Source: Panagrolaimus kolymaensis (taxonomy: Eukaryota > Nematoda > Chromadorea > Rhabditida > Panagrolaimidae). Taken from it: 64,000 nucleotides of DNA. This document shows positions 36,234-48,133 of the stretch, one piece after another. The notes below the pieces were generated by a model. It worked only from the letters and a program-made list of their open reading frames with translations. It did not search any database and was not told the origin of the DNA. Both the position numbers and the translations under genes were made by a program. Every line of letters starts with the position of its first letter. The stretch's first letter is position 1. The DNA lies in the NCBI GenBank assembly GCA_028622995.1, contig JAJQJQ010000004.1, forward strand, positions 6,696,001-6,760,000, written 5' to 3'.

Positions 36234-39200
36234 ATGTCTGAAGCTGCTGTTAAAGAAGAAAATCCATCATCAAAAACAGAAAATCAACCACCTTTTGGAG
36301 CTGAGTATGCTAAATCTGGTCGTGCTAAATGTAAAGGATGCAAAGAACCTATTACACAGGTATGTCTTTAGATTTTGTACATCATTTGACCAGTTTTATT
36401 CCATGACTTTTTAGGGCTCATTGAGAATGGCTGTTCGAACTCCATCAAGTTTCTTTGATGGTTTACAAGACAATTGGTAGGGAATAATCTTTGGTTAAAC
36501 ATATATTCATCTTTTAATTTTATAGGTTCCATTATGAATGCTTCTGGAAGCGAGCCAAATCCGAGCATCTCTCTGAAGGCAACATTCGTGGAATGGAATC
36601 ACTCAAATGGGATGACCAAGAAAAGATTCGTCAACGAATCGTGGAAGTAAAAGGTATCTTTGCTATTTTTATGAATGAAACTTATCATAATCTTGGTTTT
36701 CAGAGAATGCAACAGAAGCTCCAACACCCAAATCTCATGTTCCAAAAGTTGAAATAGCAAAGAGTTCAGCAGGAAAATGCTTCCAATGTAAAGAAAAAAT
36801 CCCTAAGGGTGAACTTCGTATTCAACTCAAAGCATCAAACTTTCATCCACAATGCTTGAAAACGTTGGAAGTTATCACAAATGGCGTCGAAAGGTTGGCA
36901 GAAAGATTTTTAAACTCTTAAATTATCTCTTTTTCTTTTCAGCATCCAAGGCTATGAATTCCTCGAAGATGATCAAAAGAAGATCCTTGATGACATTTTT
37001 GGCAAAGCAGCTGAGTAAGTTTTCTTTATTGCTGAACTTTAAAACATTGCCATTTTTTAGGAAACGTAAAGCACCTGAAGATGAAGTTTCTGCCACTCCT
37101 GCTAAAAAGGCTAAAATGGAACCTGAAGTCGATGAAGAATTGAAAGCAAAACTTAAAGTAACTATTTTTATATCTTTCATCGATTAACTCAAACCGTTTC
37201 AGAAGCAATCGGAAGTCCTCTGGCAAGTTCGTAAAGACATCACTGATAATGTAAGCCATGATGAAATTGATACTATTCTTCAAGCTAATGGGCGATTTCG
37301 ACGTAAACATGATGGTCCTGCTGGAGTAAGCATTTGTGAAACATTTCAATTTCTATGACATTGATATTTTTAGACAATTGAACAACTAGCTGATTGTATC
37401 GTTTTTGGTGTTCCTGAAACATGTAATGAATGTGATAATGGTGTTATCTTTTATAGGTAACTTTTTACTTCTGTCATTGAACCTTTTGGTTATCTTATGT
37501 TCTTCCTTTTAGTACTTCTCACCATTCTTATAAATGTTCTGGTCATATCTCTGAATTTACTCCTTGCACTCACATAAATCGCAATCCACCTAGAAATGCT
37601 CTAAAAATTCCAAAGGCTGTTAAAGAAAACAACGAGTTCCTCAAAAATCACACATTTCCTGCTCTCGATCAACGATATTATGCTCCTGGAACGGATAAAG
37701 TTGATCAGTAAGTTTCTTTGGTTATAAACAACATTTTCACCATTCTTTTTTTAGACCACTCTCAGCAAATCCTATTGATAAAATAAGACGTAAACGTCGT
37801 GGTGTTGAAGGTGAAATGAAATCAAACAAACAAGTTATTGTTAAAAATGGATGTTCCGTTGACGGGAATTGTGAAGTCGCTGATATTGCACATGTTTACA
37901 TTAGTGATAAAAGTAAGTTTCACTTATCTTACGCTTTTATTTTGTTTAACCTTGACTTTTTTTACAGAAACTGTTTATCAAGCTACTCTGGGACATACGA
38001 ACATTGCTGAAAACCTCAACTCATATTACAAGCTTCAACTTTTGAAACATGATAGAAAGAAGGAATATTATCTCTTCCGTTCATGGGGCAGAATTGGCAC
38101 AAGTCAAGGTGGATACAAAACTGATTTCTATGAAGATGATCTTAAAAGTGCAAAAAAGGAATTCAAAAGGTTTGTTATTTACTTTCAACTATGTCTTTTA
38201 ACATCCTCTGTATTATTTCAGGCTTTTCTTAGAAAAAAGTAAAAATGAATGGGAGAATCGTCGAAATTTTGAAAAGAAGCCTGGTGCAATGAACATTTTG
38301 GAGATGGAACTCAATGGACAGGTAAGTAACTGTTTAACTAACTTTGATACACTTCTAACTCAGTGATGTTTTAGGGTTCCAAGAAATCTCATTCTTTCAA
38401 TGCAAAGGAATCCAAATCAAAGCTGCCAATGTCAATTAAAGAACTCATCAGCACTATCTTCGACGTCGACACCATTAATGAAACTTTGAAATCGCTTGAA
38501 ATTGATCTTGAGAAGATGCCATTAGGAAAGATGTCAAAGAACAACATCATGAAAGCTATGAGCATATTGAAAAACCTCGAAGAAGTATGTTTGTATTCTT
38601 TTTTCATTGCTATTAATGTTATCCTTTTTCAGTTTGTTTCTGAAGGTGCAAGAGAAAGAGACATTCTTGATTTCTCCAATCGTTTCTATGCTCTCATCCC
38701 TCATGCATGTGGTTCTGAAGCTCCTCCAAAACTCAACAACGATAAACTCATCCATGATAAAACGAATCTGTTGAACGATCTGCTCGAAATTGAAATTGCA
38801 TATTCAATTATCAAATCTGATGAAGAAGCAGCTGATGATAAAATTGATCCAATCGACAACCATTATCAAAAACTTCATTGTGAAATTGAACCGTTACCTC
38901 GTGATTCAAATGAATTTGAAATTGTTGAAGCTTATGCGAAGAAAACTCATGCTCCAACTCATGATAGTTACACTCTTGAAATCGTCGATGTCTTCAAAGT
39001 TTCTCGGGATGGTGAAGATGCTCGCTTCAAGAAAGATATTGGTAATCGTAATCTTCTGTGGCATGGTTCAAGAACTTCAAATTATGCTGGAATTCTCTCA
39101 CAAGGTTTACGAATTGCTCCACCTGAAGCTCCTGTCAATGGTTACATGTTTGGTAAACCCAGGGTTCGAAAGCTGCAAAAATAATTACCTGCAAATATAC

Positions 39201-42098
39201 TGCATTTTTTGCAGCGTATTTGCAGGTAATGCAACGATGCACTAACTGCGCACTACCTGCAACTTAACTGCGCACTTAATGGTAGCGTTGCAGCTAATTT
39301 TTTCTCTTTGTTGCAATTTCTTAAAAGGAAAATGAACAAACTTGAACTTTTTATTCGATGTCTTTCATATTTATCGCTTTCTTTTACATATTTTTTCTTC
39401 TAAGTTCTTCGCGCCTTAATCCCGAATTAAAATTGATTTATCAGATATTTAAATATTATGTTGGCAAGTTTCTTATAAGTTTTTTTAACAGAAACCAAAA
39501 AAGTACACATATTTTCCGGGTTCATGGGGTTTAGAGTTATAAATAAAGGATTTAAAATTAGTTTTGACATACATAAGACTAAAATTAAATTTTGATATGA
39601 ACGTCCACACATTTTTTTTTTCTTCGGAAAAGATTTTAATGAATCGTGTTAACCTTTAGTTTTTTTAATCACATTTTGATTCTCGTTTCTATTTTACTAA
39701 TAAATGTAAAATGTTGGGATTGTAAACTAATAATATAGCGAGAACGAATGTTTTATGATGCAAACTTACACCCGCTATAAAGGCATGAGGTTCGGGAACC
39801 AGTAATGATAACAATACTAGTTGATGGAGTATTTTTTTGTATTTAACCATAAATTAGCACTGTTAATAGTTAGCAATAATGTAAAAAATATATCTTTTGG
39901 GATTACATTAATAAGGAAATAAAGCAGTGTTTACTTTTCTCTTGGTCTGAAAAGAAATATTACACGTTTCCAGCTTCCAAGTTTGTTTTTAACCAGTAGT
40001 TATGAGGATAAATTGCTTAAAAAAGAACCTTTTTGGGCGTGAAATCTTTGAAAACATGAATTTGGCACCAACCGATAGCTTTTCGTTTGAAATAGCTGAG
40101 GTTTAAATAAATTTTCCTCGGTAATAAAAACCCCTCTATTCGGTTACATCATAGTTCAAAATTCTTAGACTTTGACACTTTTTCTTTTTTAGTCATTTTT
40201 CCAAACCTTTACCTCTTTTTGACAGTTTATTGCTTTTGAAAAAATGAGAATAAATTTTCAAGTATCGAAATATGGCTGTTTTTTAGTTGTATTTTGATTC
40301 TTTGATGTAATCAAATAGAGGATTTTTTATTACCGAAGAAAATTTATTTTAATCCTAACTATTTTAAGCGAAAAGCTTCAATTTGTGTTAATTTCATAGT
40401 TTCAGTGATTTCCTACCCGAAAAAGTTCTTTTGTAAGCAATTTATGCGTTTTACTTTATTTGCTTTATAAATAGCTTTGCTCAGTAAAATTATCCACTTT
40501 TTAAAGGTTTGTTATTATTATTACAATACCTTTCAATAAAAAATTAAGAAGATACCAGTTGCATCAAAATTTTAAAGTTGCTTGTTTTTGCCATTTCTTT
40601 TAATGTTCTATTAGTAAATTGAATTTTACAGCTTGAAATATAGTTACCAACATATCGGAAGTAATAGTTGAAAAAGATAATAAAAAAAATTCAAAAGCAA
40701 TAAAGTAGGATAAGATACTTGCCAACTAATAATACCTATATGTAATTAAGAAAATTTCTCCTTTGGGGCTTAAGATACTTGCTTTTTCGCAAACGCTTTA
40801 TTCTTTAAAATTCTACCCTTGTTATCATCGTTAACCTAAAGCATAAGCATAATTTTGGTTTTATTCATTAAAAGAAATTGCTTTTTTGTAACTTTGTTTG
40901 AGAATTTTATTTGTATTCATGTTTTCAGGAACCTCTGTTTGGTAAGTAACAGTGTTTTTTGTTTTTCGTGTTTTAATATGCCCTTTATAGGTACTTTCTG
41001 TTTGTAAGTTATTGAAAGTTTTTTCCCTCGTATGTCTTATCCATTCTTATTTTAGGAACCTCTGTTTTAGTAAGTAACAGAGTCTTTATTTTTTGTTATT
41101 TGTATCGTTAAAATTATTTTTCATGTAGTCTTCCCTTTTAGATTGTTTCTGTTTGTAAGTTGCAGAACTTTTTTTTATCCCTTACAAAAAAGCAATTTCT
41201 AAACCAAAAAAGTGTTTTCTATTAAAGCTTTTATTCCTGTATATTATTATGGGATGTATCAGGATATTAATGCCGTGTTTGATCCAAAAAATAACTAATC
41301 AAACAAATTAAGTATAGCTAGTTTTGATTAGTTCCTCTTTTTATTCCTCGCTAAATTCGTGTCGCGTTTATTCTAATTCGTGGGTTAAAAGTTAATACTT
41401 TTCTTTAATTAAAAGCAATATGTAAAATATTGCTTTTAATAAAGAGAAATATTGATTTTTGATCAAATTTTATATTGATATGCAAGCGTAAAAACGAAAG
41501 AAAATAATGCCTGCAAAAAAATTGCAGTTAATGGGCATTAGCTGCAAAAGAAGTTGCAGTTACTGCGCAGCTTATTTGCAGTAACTGCGCAGCGTATTTT
41601 CGTTAGTTGCGCCTTTACTGCAAAATAAGCTGCGAATTAGCTGCGCAGTAAGTGCATTGCCCTTGCAGCGAAGGCTGGGAAGGCATATACTTCGCTGATA
41701 TGGTTTCAAAATCTGCAAATTACTGTGGTGTCAACATCTCTGATGGTGAAGGTTTCTTGTTGCTTTGTGAAGTTGCGCTTGGTGAAATTCAAGAAGAAAA
41801 GAATGCTAAAGAACATATCAAAAAGCCGAAGAAAGAAAAGTCAAGTGTCAAAGGTAATTTACTTTCTTCTTTTTTGCTTTTTCTAACTCAAGTAACTTTT
41901 TTAGGTCTTGGTCAAATAGTTCCTGATGAATCTGATCGTCGTGTAATTGAAGATGGCATCATTGTTCCTATTGGCAAACCAACGAAATCAAAAAGCAGTA
42001 AGAAGCAACTTGATCTTCTCTACAACGAATACATTGTCTATGATGAAGCTCAAGTGAAGATGCGTTATCTCATTCGAACAAAATTCAGCATGGAATAA
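36234..42098 (+). CDS. parp-1: PARP-1 (poly-ADP-ribose polymerase), interrupted by a 2.5 kb insertion
   Basis: PARP-1 is a nuclear sensor of DNA breaks that attaches poly-ADP-ribose to proteins using NAD. Domains in order: zinc finger 1 (YAKSGRAKCKGC, then FHYECFWKRA), a shortened zinc finger 2 (KCFQCKEKIPKG, FHPQC), a Lys-rich nuclear localisation stretch (KRKAPEDE, PAKKAKME), PADR1/zinc finger 3 (VLWQVRKDITDN, CNECDNGVIFY), and WGR (YYLFRSWGRIGTSQGG). The regulatory helices follow (SKLPMSIKELISTIFDV), then the ART catalytic domain. There is no BRCT domain, as in C. elegans PME-1. The catalytic H-Y-E residues are in LLWHGSR, YFADMVSKSANYC and LYNEYIVYD. Between NGYMFGK (to about 39159) and GIYFADM (from about 41677) the frame is broken by the element at 39160-41676. 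Elsewhere about a dozen introns of 50-70 bases are spliced normally. Confidence 0.9.
39160..41676. mobile_element. Transposon-like insertion in the PARP-1 catalytic domain
   Basis: The inserted 2.5 kb splits NGYMFGK from GIYFADM, which are contiguous in other PARPs. The ends are imperfect inverted repeats: the left starts CCCAGGGTTCGAAAGCTGCA; the right, reverse-complemented, starts CCCAGCCTTCGCTGCA. Both subterminal zones repeat TTGCAG, GCTGCAA and the palindrome CTGCGCAG. A perfect 14-bp stem (ATTACCTGCAAATA and its complement) lies at about 39183-39229. AA may be the duplicated target. Four spaced copies of a unit like CTCTGTTTGGTAAGTAACAG lie at about 40930-41165. I find no long coding frame, so the element is non-autonomous. 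A donor (GTAAAC at 39156) and a weak acceptor (GGGAAG ending at 41675) could remove it as an intron, at the cost of two residues. Confidence 0.75.
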
Positions 42099-42754
42099 GA
42101 ACACATGGATGGATGGTAAAAAACTTGCTTCAAACAACTTCCTGATTTATGTTTATACTGTCTTTGAACTTACTTTTTCTCTCTCTTTAATTGTATTGAT
42201 TTTACCATGGTAGCCTTGTTTTCATTAGCTTTATTGTTTATGACTTTTTCCTTTTGTTTATTGTATCATTTATTACTTGTATTAGCTGTGTTTTTTTGTT
42301 TAAATAATAAAGTTTTTTTGTTACATTTTTGATTGTCTTTTTGCTTTTGCTTTATTATGGAGAGGAAGATGGAAGAAGAAATTTTAGCAGCAGATATGTG
42401 GTTTTTGGGGTTATATTGATCGCTGCATGGATTGATTAGATAAAGTGAGTTAGTTAGATGCAGCTTACACATAGCTTAAGTGTCTTAATTAAATGATACC
42501 ATTATTAATCAACAACAACTCGAGCATGAAAATGAAAGTATGTTAATTATTATGAACTTTCAAAAAAGCCATTTTAAAAAATCCATTGACATCGGTCTTA
42601 GCTCGAAAGTTTTCTCTCGCGCTCAGAAGATTGCTTTGCGTCGTTTTGCTTCTTTGTTTTTATTTTTTAGTTCTTTCGTGAATGCTTCTTTTTTTCTTTC
42701 TTCATTCATCAATGTTTTTTTAGACTTTCGTCAATTGCATCTTTTTCGCTAGTT
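42099..42754. other. Intergenic between PARP-1 and gei-17 homologue
   Basis: About 650 bases between two genes on the same strand. AATAAA signals for PARP-1 polyadenylation are seen at about 42305. The gap is longer than is usual inside nematode operons, so co-transcription is possible but not suggested. C/T-rich sequence at 42600-42740 probably holds the promoter of the next gene. Confidence 0.5.
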
Positions 42755-44852
42755 ATGTACCGTCGTCCGCGATCGACGTTAAATCAAACGTTTGCGAGAA
42801 TGCGTTCTCCAGTTTCAAAGGCATTTGCTCCGAATCAAGTTGGAAGTGGTATGAATTCAGGTGGTCGAGTTATAATGCCTTCAAGATCTGGTGGTAAAGC
42901 TGAAAAGATGAGTATCACAAGGTTGCCATTCTACGACGTCACTGCGGTATGTTTTACTATTAATCTTTCCATACTTTATTCTAACTGTTCTCATTTTCCA
43001 GGTCATATTGAAAATGAGTGAATTGGAAGCTTTAAATGGTCGATCTGGTGATTGTCGCTGCTGTTTTCCTTTCTCAATCATACCTGAACATGTTCCACTT
43101 ATTATTTATCGTGGTGATCAACCAACTCCAAGATATGAAGTTCAATTACGTATGTTCTTATTTGACGCTGATATTGAGCAAGCAGATGACTTTCCACCTA
43201 ATTGTTCTATTAGAGTAAATGATAAACTTGTTACACTTCCAGTAAGTCATTTTTATCTTTTTTAACTTTCTTTAATAACACTTTAATTTTAGGCTATCAT
43301 TCCATCCAACAAACCAAATGCTGTAGAAAAACGTCATTCACGTCCTGTAGACATAACACCATTTGTTCAATCACATCGTCCTGGACGTCAACAGACACTT
43401 GAAATCGATTGGTTATCTGATCGTCGAACCTGGGCTGTTGGTATCTGGCTTGTTTATCGACAAAACTCTGATACTTTATTATCAAGACAACTCAATGGTG
43501 GTATACGAAGAACTGCTGATGATACAAAGAAACGTATTGCTGCTATGCTTGATGAGGATGATGATAATATTGCATTGAGTCAATTGAAGATATCACTTCT
43601 TTGTCCGGTAAGTTTCCTTGATATAAACCATTTTTCTTGGAAGAAGTTATGCGAAAGCAACATTATCTAATACGTTTCTTAATTTTCTTGGAAGTACTTA
43701 TCATACTTTACTTTTTCAGTTGATGAAGACACGAATGAGAATTCCTGCACGTACCAAAAGCTGCCATCATTTGCAATGTTTTGATCTCCTGAACTTTCTG
43801 AATATGAATGAAAAGCGTCCATCGTGGAAATGTCCTCAATGCAATGCGAATGCACATTATGATTATCTTATTATTGATCAGTAAGTTGTTTTCCCTAGGG
43901 TTGTCAAAAAAGATTTCCCGGGAAATTTCCCCATTTTCCCATTTCCCGGGAAATTCGACAACCCTAGTTTTCCCTCTCTAATTGAAAGCTTATATTTATT
44001 TTTTTTAGATATTTCTTGGATTTGCTGGGAGCTGTAGAATTAAACGTAGAAGAGATTGAAATACTTCATGATGGCAATTGGAAGATTTTAGAAGTTGCAT
44101 GTGATACTCTATCCGATGATGATGATATTGTTCCATCAAAAACTATGAAAACAGAAGTTCAAGATGTCCACACGACGAATGCTTCGGCGCCTTCATCCAA
44201 ACCAAACAAAGGTGGCGCTGAAATTGTTACTCTGGATGATAGTGATGAAGGTGAAACTCTTCCGCCAGCATCCAATGATTCAGCTTTACCATCTCGTTCA
44301 TCTTTAACAGCCAATGGAGTCAACAGAACTGCTAACCCATCATCAAGTGCTCAACCTTCGGCTAAACAATCACGAATGAATGATCGAGAATTTTCATCCG
44401 CAAGAAGTACAAGAACTAAATCAACAGCATCACCCTCTTATAATGATTCAAGATCAAATACACCATTGAAACGTAAACGACCAACACCAAGACCTGCTCC
44501 ATGTTCGACCAACGATTCTGATATCATTGTTATTGATTCAAGTGATGATGAAGATGCCATTTCTCCACCTTTTCCTGCACATGTAAGAACACAAGATAAT
44601 TCAAATTCAAGTAATGGCAGAAGTTCTGGTTCTAATCCTCATCAATTATCTGAAGCTACCAATGATCCACCAAATAACGATCGATCTCGACGTAATGGTC
44701 TTCGTGTTGATGTTGCTGCAAAGCTTGATTCAAGTCAGTTGTCTTATGCTAATCAAATATATGATCTTATTGAATGTGAAATTGCAGATGATTTATCGAA
44801 TTTTATCAACGCTGTGCTTCTTCGTGATTCTCAAGCCTTCTCTGCTAATTGA
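42755..44852 (+). CDS. gei-17: PIAS-type SUMO E3 ligase (GEI-17 homologue)
   Basis: PIAS proteins promote SUMO transfer to nuclear substrates. The start at 42755 (MYRRPRSTLNQTF) opens a basic N-terminus. A PINIT domain spans about residues 55-230 (LPFYDVTAVILKMSEL, IIYRGDQPTPRYEVQLRMFL, RQQTLEIDWLSDRRTWAVGI). The SP-RING follows (MKTRMRIPARTKSCHHLQC, FDLLNFLN, WKCPQCNANAHYDYLIIDQ). A long Ser/Asn/Pro-rich tail has two SUMO-interaction-like acidic motifs, EIVTLDDSDEGE and DIIVIDSSDDED, and a basic PLKRKRPTPRP. No SAP domain is seen at the N-terminus; an upstream alternative exon was not found. There are five exons with short introns. The last intron carries the MITE at 43896-43966. The stop at 44850-44852 may be premature, because a coding-like frame continues downstream in another register. 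Confidence 0.9.
43896..43966. mobile_element. 71-bp hAT-like MITE with 8-bp target duplication
   Basis: The ends are perfect inverted repeats TAGGGTTGTC and GACAACCCTA. The interior holds two copies of TTTCCCGGGAAA, itself a palindrome. The 8-bp direct repeat GTTTTCCC flanks it at 43888-43895 and 43967-43974. An 8-bp duplication and a TAGGG start are typical of hAT-family MITEs. It sits just after the donor of the last gei-17 intron. Confidence 0.9.
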
Positions 44853-46411
44853 TGATAATCTACCAAATGATCAACTTTCAATTCACTTTAAATCAAAATG
44901 ATGTATATGATATTGGTTCAAATGTGAAACAAGTGATTGATTTAATGGATGATTGAATAATATTATTTTGACATTGTTATTTTCATTACTATTTTTTGTT
45001 TTGTTATTTTTGTATATAAGAAAAATAAATTTTTTGTTAATCCAACTTTTTTCTGTCTTCTTTTGATTTATTTTAAGAAATGTTATCTATGGAAGTTGTT
45101 TGGAAGCTAAACTTCGATTGAAACATAACTTTTGAACATTAATCGGAAAACTTGAAGTCAAAGCAAAAAAGCATTTATGCTTGATTATTTTATTTTGATT
45201 GAATACTTTACTTTTGATCCTATCATTTTTAGTGAAAACAACTTTTTCTTTTTCTTTGACTTTTTACCATCGTAAAGCTCGACACAAATGCTTTAGTCGT
45301 TTGTTTTTTGATACGCTTTCTTTTTTGTTTGTTGAATATTTGAAAGTAAACTTTTTTCTATTTTATTAAAAGTTTAGTATATTTTACAAATTTTTCGAAT
45401 GAAGTATGACGTCGTCGCTTTGCTGCCTTCAAGAGTAATAATGGCTTTTTTCAATGATTAAAAAAGCAGCTTTTTTTTGTTTTTTTTTGTGTTGTGATGG
45501 GCTTTCTTTTTTCGAAAAACAAAATTATTTATAGTATTTTTGTTTTACAGCTCAAACAATTTTCCCCTATCTTTTGTTTTTTATTCGTATAAAATACATA
45601 ATTTTCTTGATATCCAAAAACTACTATCAAATCCCAAGAAGGTCCAAGGACGCATTTGAAATGGTTTGATTCGGTTGGTTTTATTTTATTGGTTTTTTTT
45701 TCTTGAGTCAAAAATCTTTAAGTTTTTTTAAAAAGAAAATGCAACTAAAGAAAACCAGGCTAATACCCTTCCATTTTTGGTGGAGGCAATGGTTTTTGAT
45801 AAAAATGGAGGTGGATGGATTTTTTTATTTTCAGTTTTGCACGTTATTTATGAACTTGAAAGTGTGCTTGGAAGTAAGTAAATTTTATTCAATTATTTGA
45901 TATAATAAAAAACGAGTAAATTTTATTTATTTCCGGAAAAGGCTAAAAATCAAAAACCTGTTATAATATTAAAAAAAATTTGAACTCTATTCAAACTTTT
46001 CTAAACCAACAACAATGTATGATAAAAGATTTTAGAAAAATGTGACAAATATATTTATGTATGTTGAAATTGAAAAAAAAATGGGACAATATTTTTTTGT
46101 TGTTGGTTGAAATCATCATACGTGCCTCATTGCTGCTGATTATCATAATCTTTTTTTTTTCGCTACGTATTTGGTATTTCCGATTTTTAGTCAGTCGTCA
46201 GTTAAAAGTCACAGGATTGTACGCAGCTGCCACCGCCCTTTTTTTCCCCAAACATTTTAACGAATATAAAAGCATTTTCATTTTATTAACAAATTGCTTA
46301 GTATCATCCTTTGTGATTGATTGTTGTCCCTTTCTCATCAATGGTAAAAACTTCAACGATTTATTATTCATTTCAATTTAAAGTACCAGGAAATTATTAT
46401 TTTCAACCATA
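44853..46411. other. Intergenic, about 1.5 kb
   Basis: The first 110 bases still look partly coding in a shifted frame (FTLNQNDVYDIGSNVKQV, then a stop at about 44957), followed by AATAAA at about 45028. The rest is AT-rich with short frames lacking domains. A TATA-like GAATATAAAAGC at about 46261 precedes the small secreted-peptide gene. Confidence 0.5.
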
Positions 46412-46651
46412 ATGAATAGCAATCTTCTCCTCGCATATATTTCTTTTCTCGTTATGGCTTCCGCAAATATTCCTAAAAGAAATTCACGTAATTCTTGTAC
46501 AAAGACTTCAAATAAAAATCGTGATGATGACCTCCTTCATAAAATGATTAAACAACATATGAATTTAGCATTCAACGAAATGCGTAAAAATGAAGCAGCT
46601 AAAATGGCTACCACACATTATGCGAGGAAGAAGAGCCAAATTCATGCATAA
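46412..46651 (+). CDS. Small secreted protein, unknown function
   Basis: A 79-residue single-exon frame. Residues 1-18 (MNSNLLLAYISFLVMASA) look like a signal peptide. The rest is polar and basic without cysteine pairs (one Cys) and ends RKKSQIHA; HKMIKQHMNLAFNEMRKNEA could form an amphipathic helix. A TATA-like box lies about 145 bases upstream and an AATAAA about 120 bases downstream of the stop. I do not recognise a family. A secreted peptide or effector-like role is only inference; it could also be one exon of a longer gene. Confidence 0.5.
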   Translation: MNSNLLLAYISFLVMASANIPKRNSRNSCTKTSNKNRDDDLLHKMIKQHMNLAFNEMRKNEAAKMATTHYARKKSQIHA

Positions 46652-47238
46652 AACGCTCGCTTAAATTTTATATATTTATTGCTTGTAATTATTTTAATTC
46701 TCAAATAATTTTTTTGAGATAAATATTTATATTTTTTTTCATGCTTTCATATGCGACGCTTACTTTTGCTTAAATAAAAATTGATAAAAAAAAACCCCAA
46801 AAAAATATTTGTTATTTATTTATTATCAAAAACTATTCATTTTTGGATATTATTTTTTTTCTTGAACACTAAAATGGAAATATTTTATTTATTTCTATTT
46901 GTATTCTTCGAGAATGAGATTAATTTTTATGGATTAGTATGAATAAATATTTATTTGGATTTAAAAACAAATTATGTAAATAAAATATTTTTTTTGTTAA
47001 GTTCGATTTGTTTTAAAACAAAAATGGCTAGAAAAACAATCAAAAATGAAAAGTCTAAATTTAGTTAATAAAAAAGACGTTTCGTAAATTTATTTTTTCA
47101 AATTCGATCACAATAAAAAAAATTTCCAAAAAAGTAAAAGAATATTTATAAATTTTTTATTTAAAAAACTATAAAGATTTTGACGTTTTCCACGAATAAA
47201 AAAATTTAAATTTATGTTAATGAAAAAGAAAAAAAATT
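46652..47238. other. Intergenic, convergent 3' ends
   Basis: AT-rich sequence between two genes that converge. AATAAA signals occur on both strands. No frame or repeat of note was seen. Confidence 0.5.
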
Positions 47239-48133
47239 TTATAAATCATCAACAGGATCTTCTTCTGTATACGTGCTGTAATACATATATTTTTTAATTT
47301 GATTTTTTTTCTTAATTTTTTCTTCTTTTGTGAGATTGGGGAAACAATTAACATATGGACAATATTGTCTAAAACTTTTTTTTATATTTTTTTACTTTTT
47401 TCTAAAATTATTAAAATTACCCCATAATTTCAACAAATCCTTCAACATTTAATGATAATGGATTTAATAAATAATAATATGAATCTGAAACATCAACAAC
47501 AAAATAATGTGGAACTCGATACCAACTTATTCGAAAACTTTGAAATTCAGCTCTGAGGACGGAACCCATATTGCATCGATGTTGAATAACTAAATATGGT
47601 TTAATTTTTCCAAGTTGTCTTGAAGTTGCATAAAGTTTAAATTTGCCATCTTTCTTACTAATTGCTTCAGCTAATAATGAATCTTGGCGAACTGAAATAA
47701 ATAAATAAGATTAGAAAAAATTTCGCCGCGAGACCAAAGAATTAAAAACAATTTCGTGCTGAGACTCAAAAACCTTAAATAATTTTTTTATTTTTGACTC
47801 ACAAATATTATCATCATAAAGTTCAATTCCATGATTAGAAATGTTAAAGCATCTTTTAACCGTGCAACATTCCAATCGACCTAGAATTTCAATTTTTTGT
47901 TCCTTAAAATACGATAAAGGCAATTCGTTCTGGGGATCAATAATTTTCATAATTATAATTGCAATAAAAATACTAAGCGAAATTGTAACAGCAATGGACA
48001 TCAAATGTTCGGATAAAAGATTAAAAAATTTCAATAAAATTCTTTTAGGTTTATTTACATTTTTAAGTAATTTTGTGAGAATTAAAATTCGAGTAAAAAA
48101 TGTTTTAGCTCGAAATTCCTCATCAGCAGCCAT
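47239..48133 (-). CDS. Membrane-anchored transthyretin-like (TTL) protein, three exons
   Basis: TTL proteins are a nematode family of mostly secreted beta-sandwich proteins with roles in signalling and clearance of dying cells. The start at 48133 gives a basic cytosolic-looking segment (about residues 1-45), then one hydrophobic segment (SIAVTISLSIFIAIIIMKII, about 46-65), so this member should be a type II membrane protein rather than secreted. The TTL core follows: IEILGRLECC, GIELYDDNI, then exon 2 with DSLLAEAISKKDGKFKLYAT and IKPYLVIQHRC, and exon 3 with QYCPYVNCFPNLTKEE. The joins at about 47803/47693 and 47424/47384 use GTGAGT and GTAATT donors. The stop is at 47239-47241. The core resembles the two TTL genes at 52231 and 53296. 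Confidence 0.75.

Noticed and set aside
39183..39229. Hairpin near the left end of the PARP-1 insertion considered as a terminator or microRNA precursor
   Set aside because: It is one of several subterminal palindromes built from the same TGCAG motif and is better explained as part of the element.
42984..44852. PARP-1 and gei-17 as a two-gene operon
   Set aside because: The 656-base gap and the promoter-like C/T-rich region are unlike the roughly 100-base spacing of nematode operons, though trans-splicing data could change this.
46061..46381. Plus-strand frame of about 106 codons with hydrophobic stretches
   Set aside because: It covers the TATA region of the small secreted-peptide gene and its hydrophobic content follows from T runs; no family resemblance.
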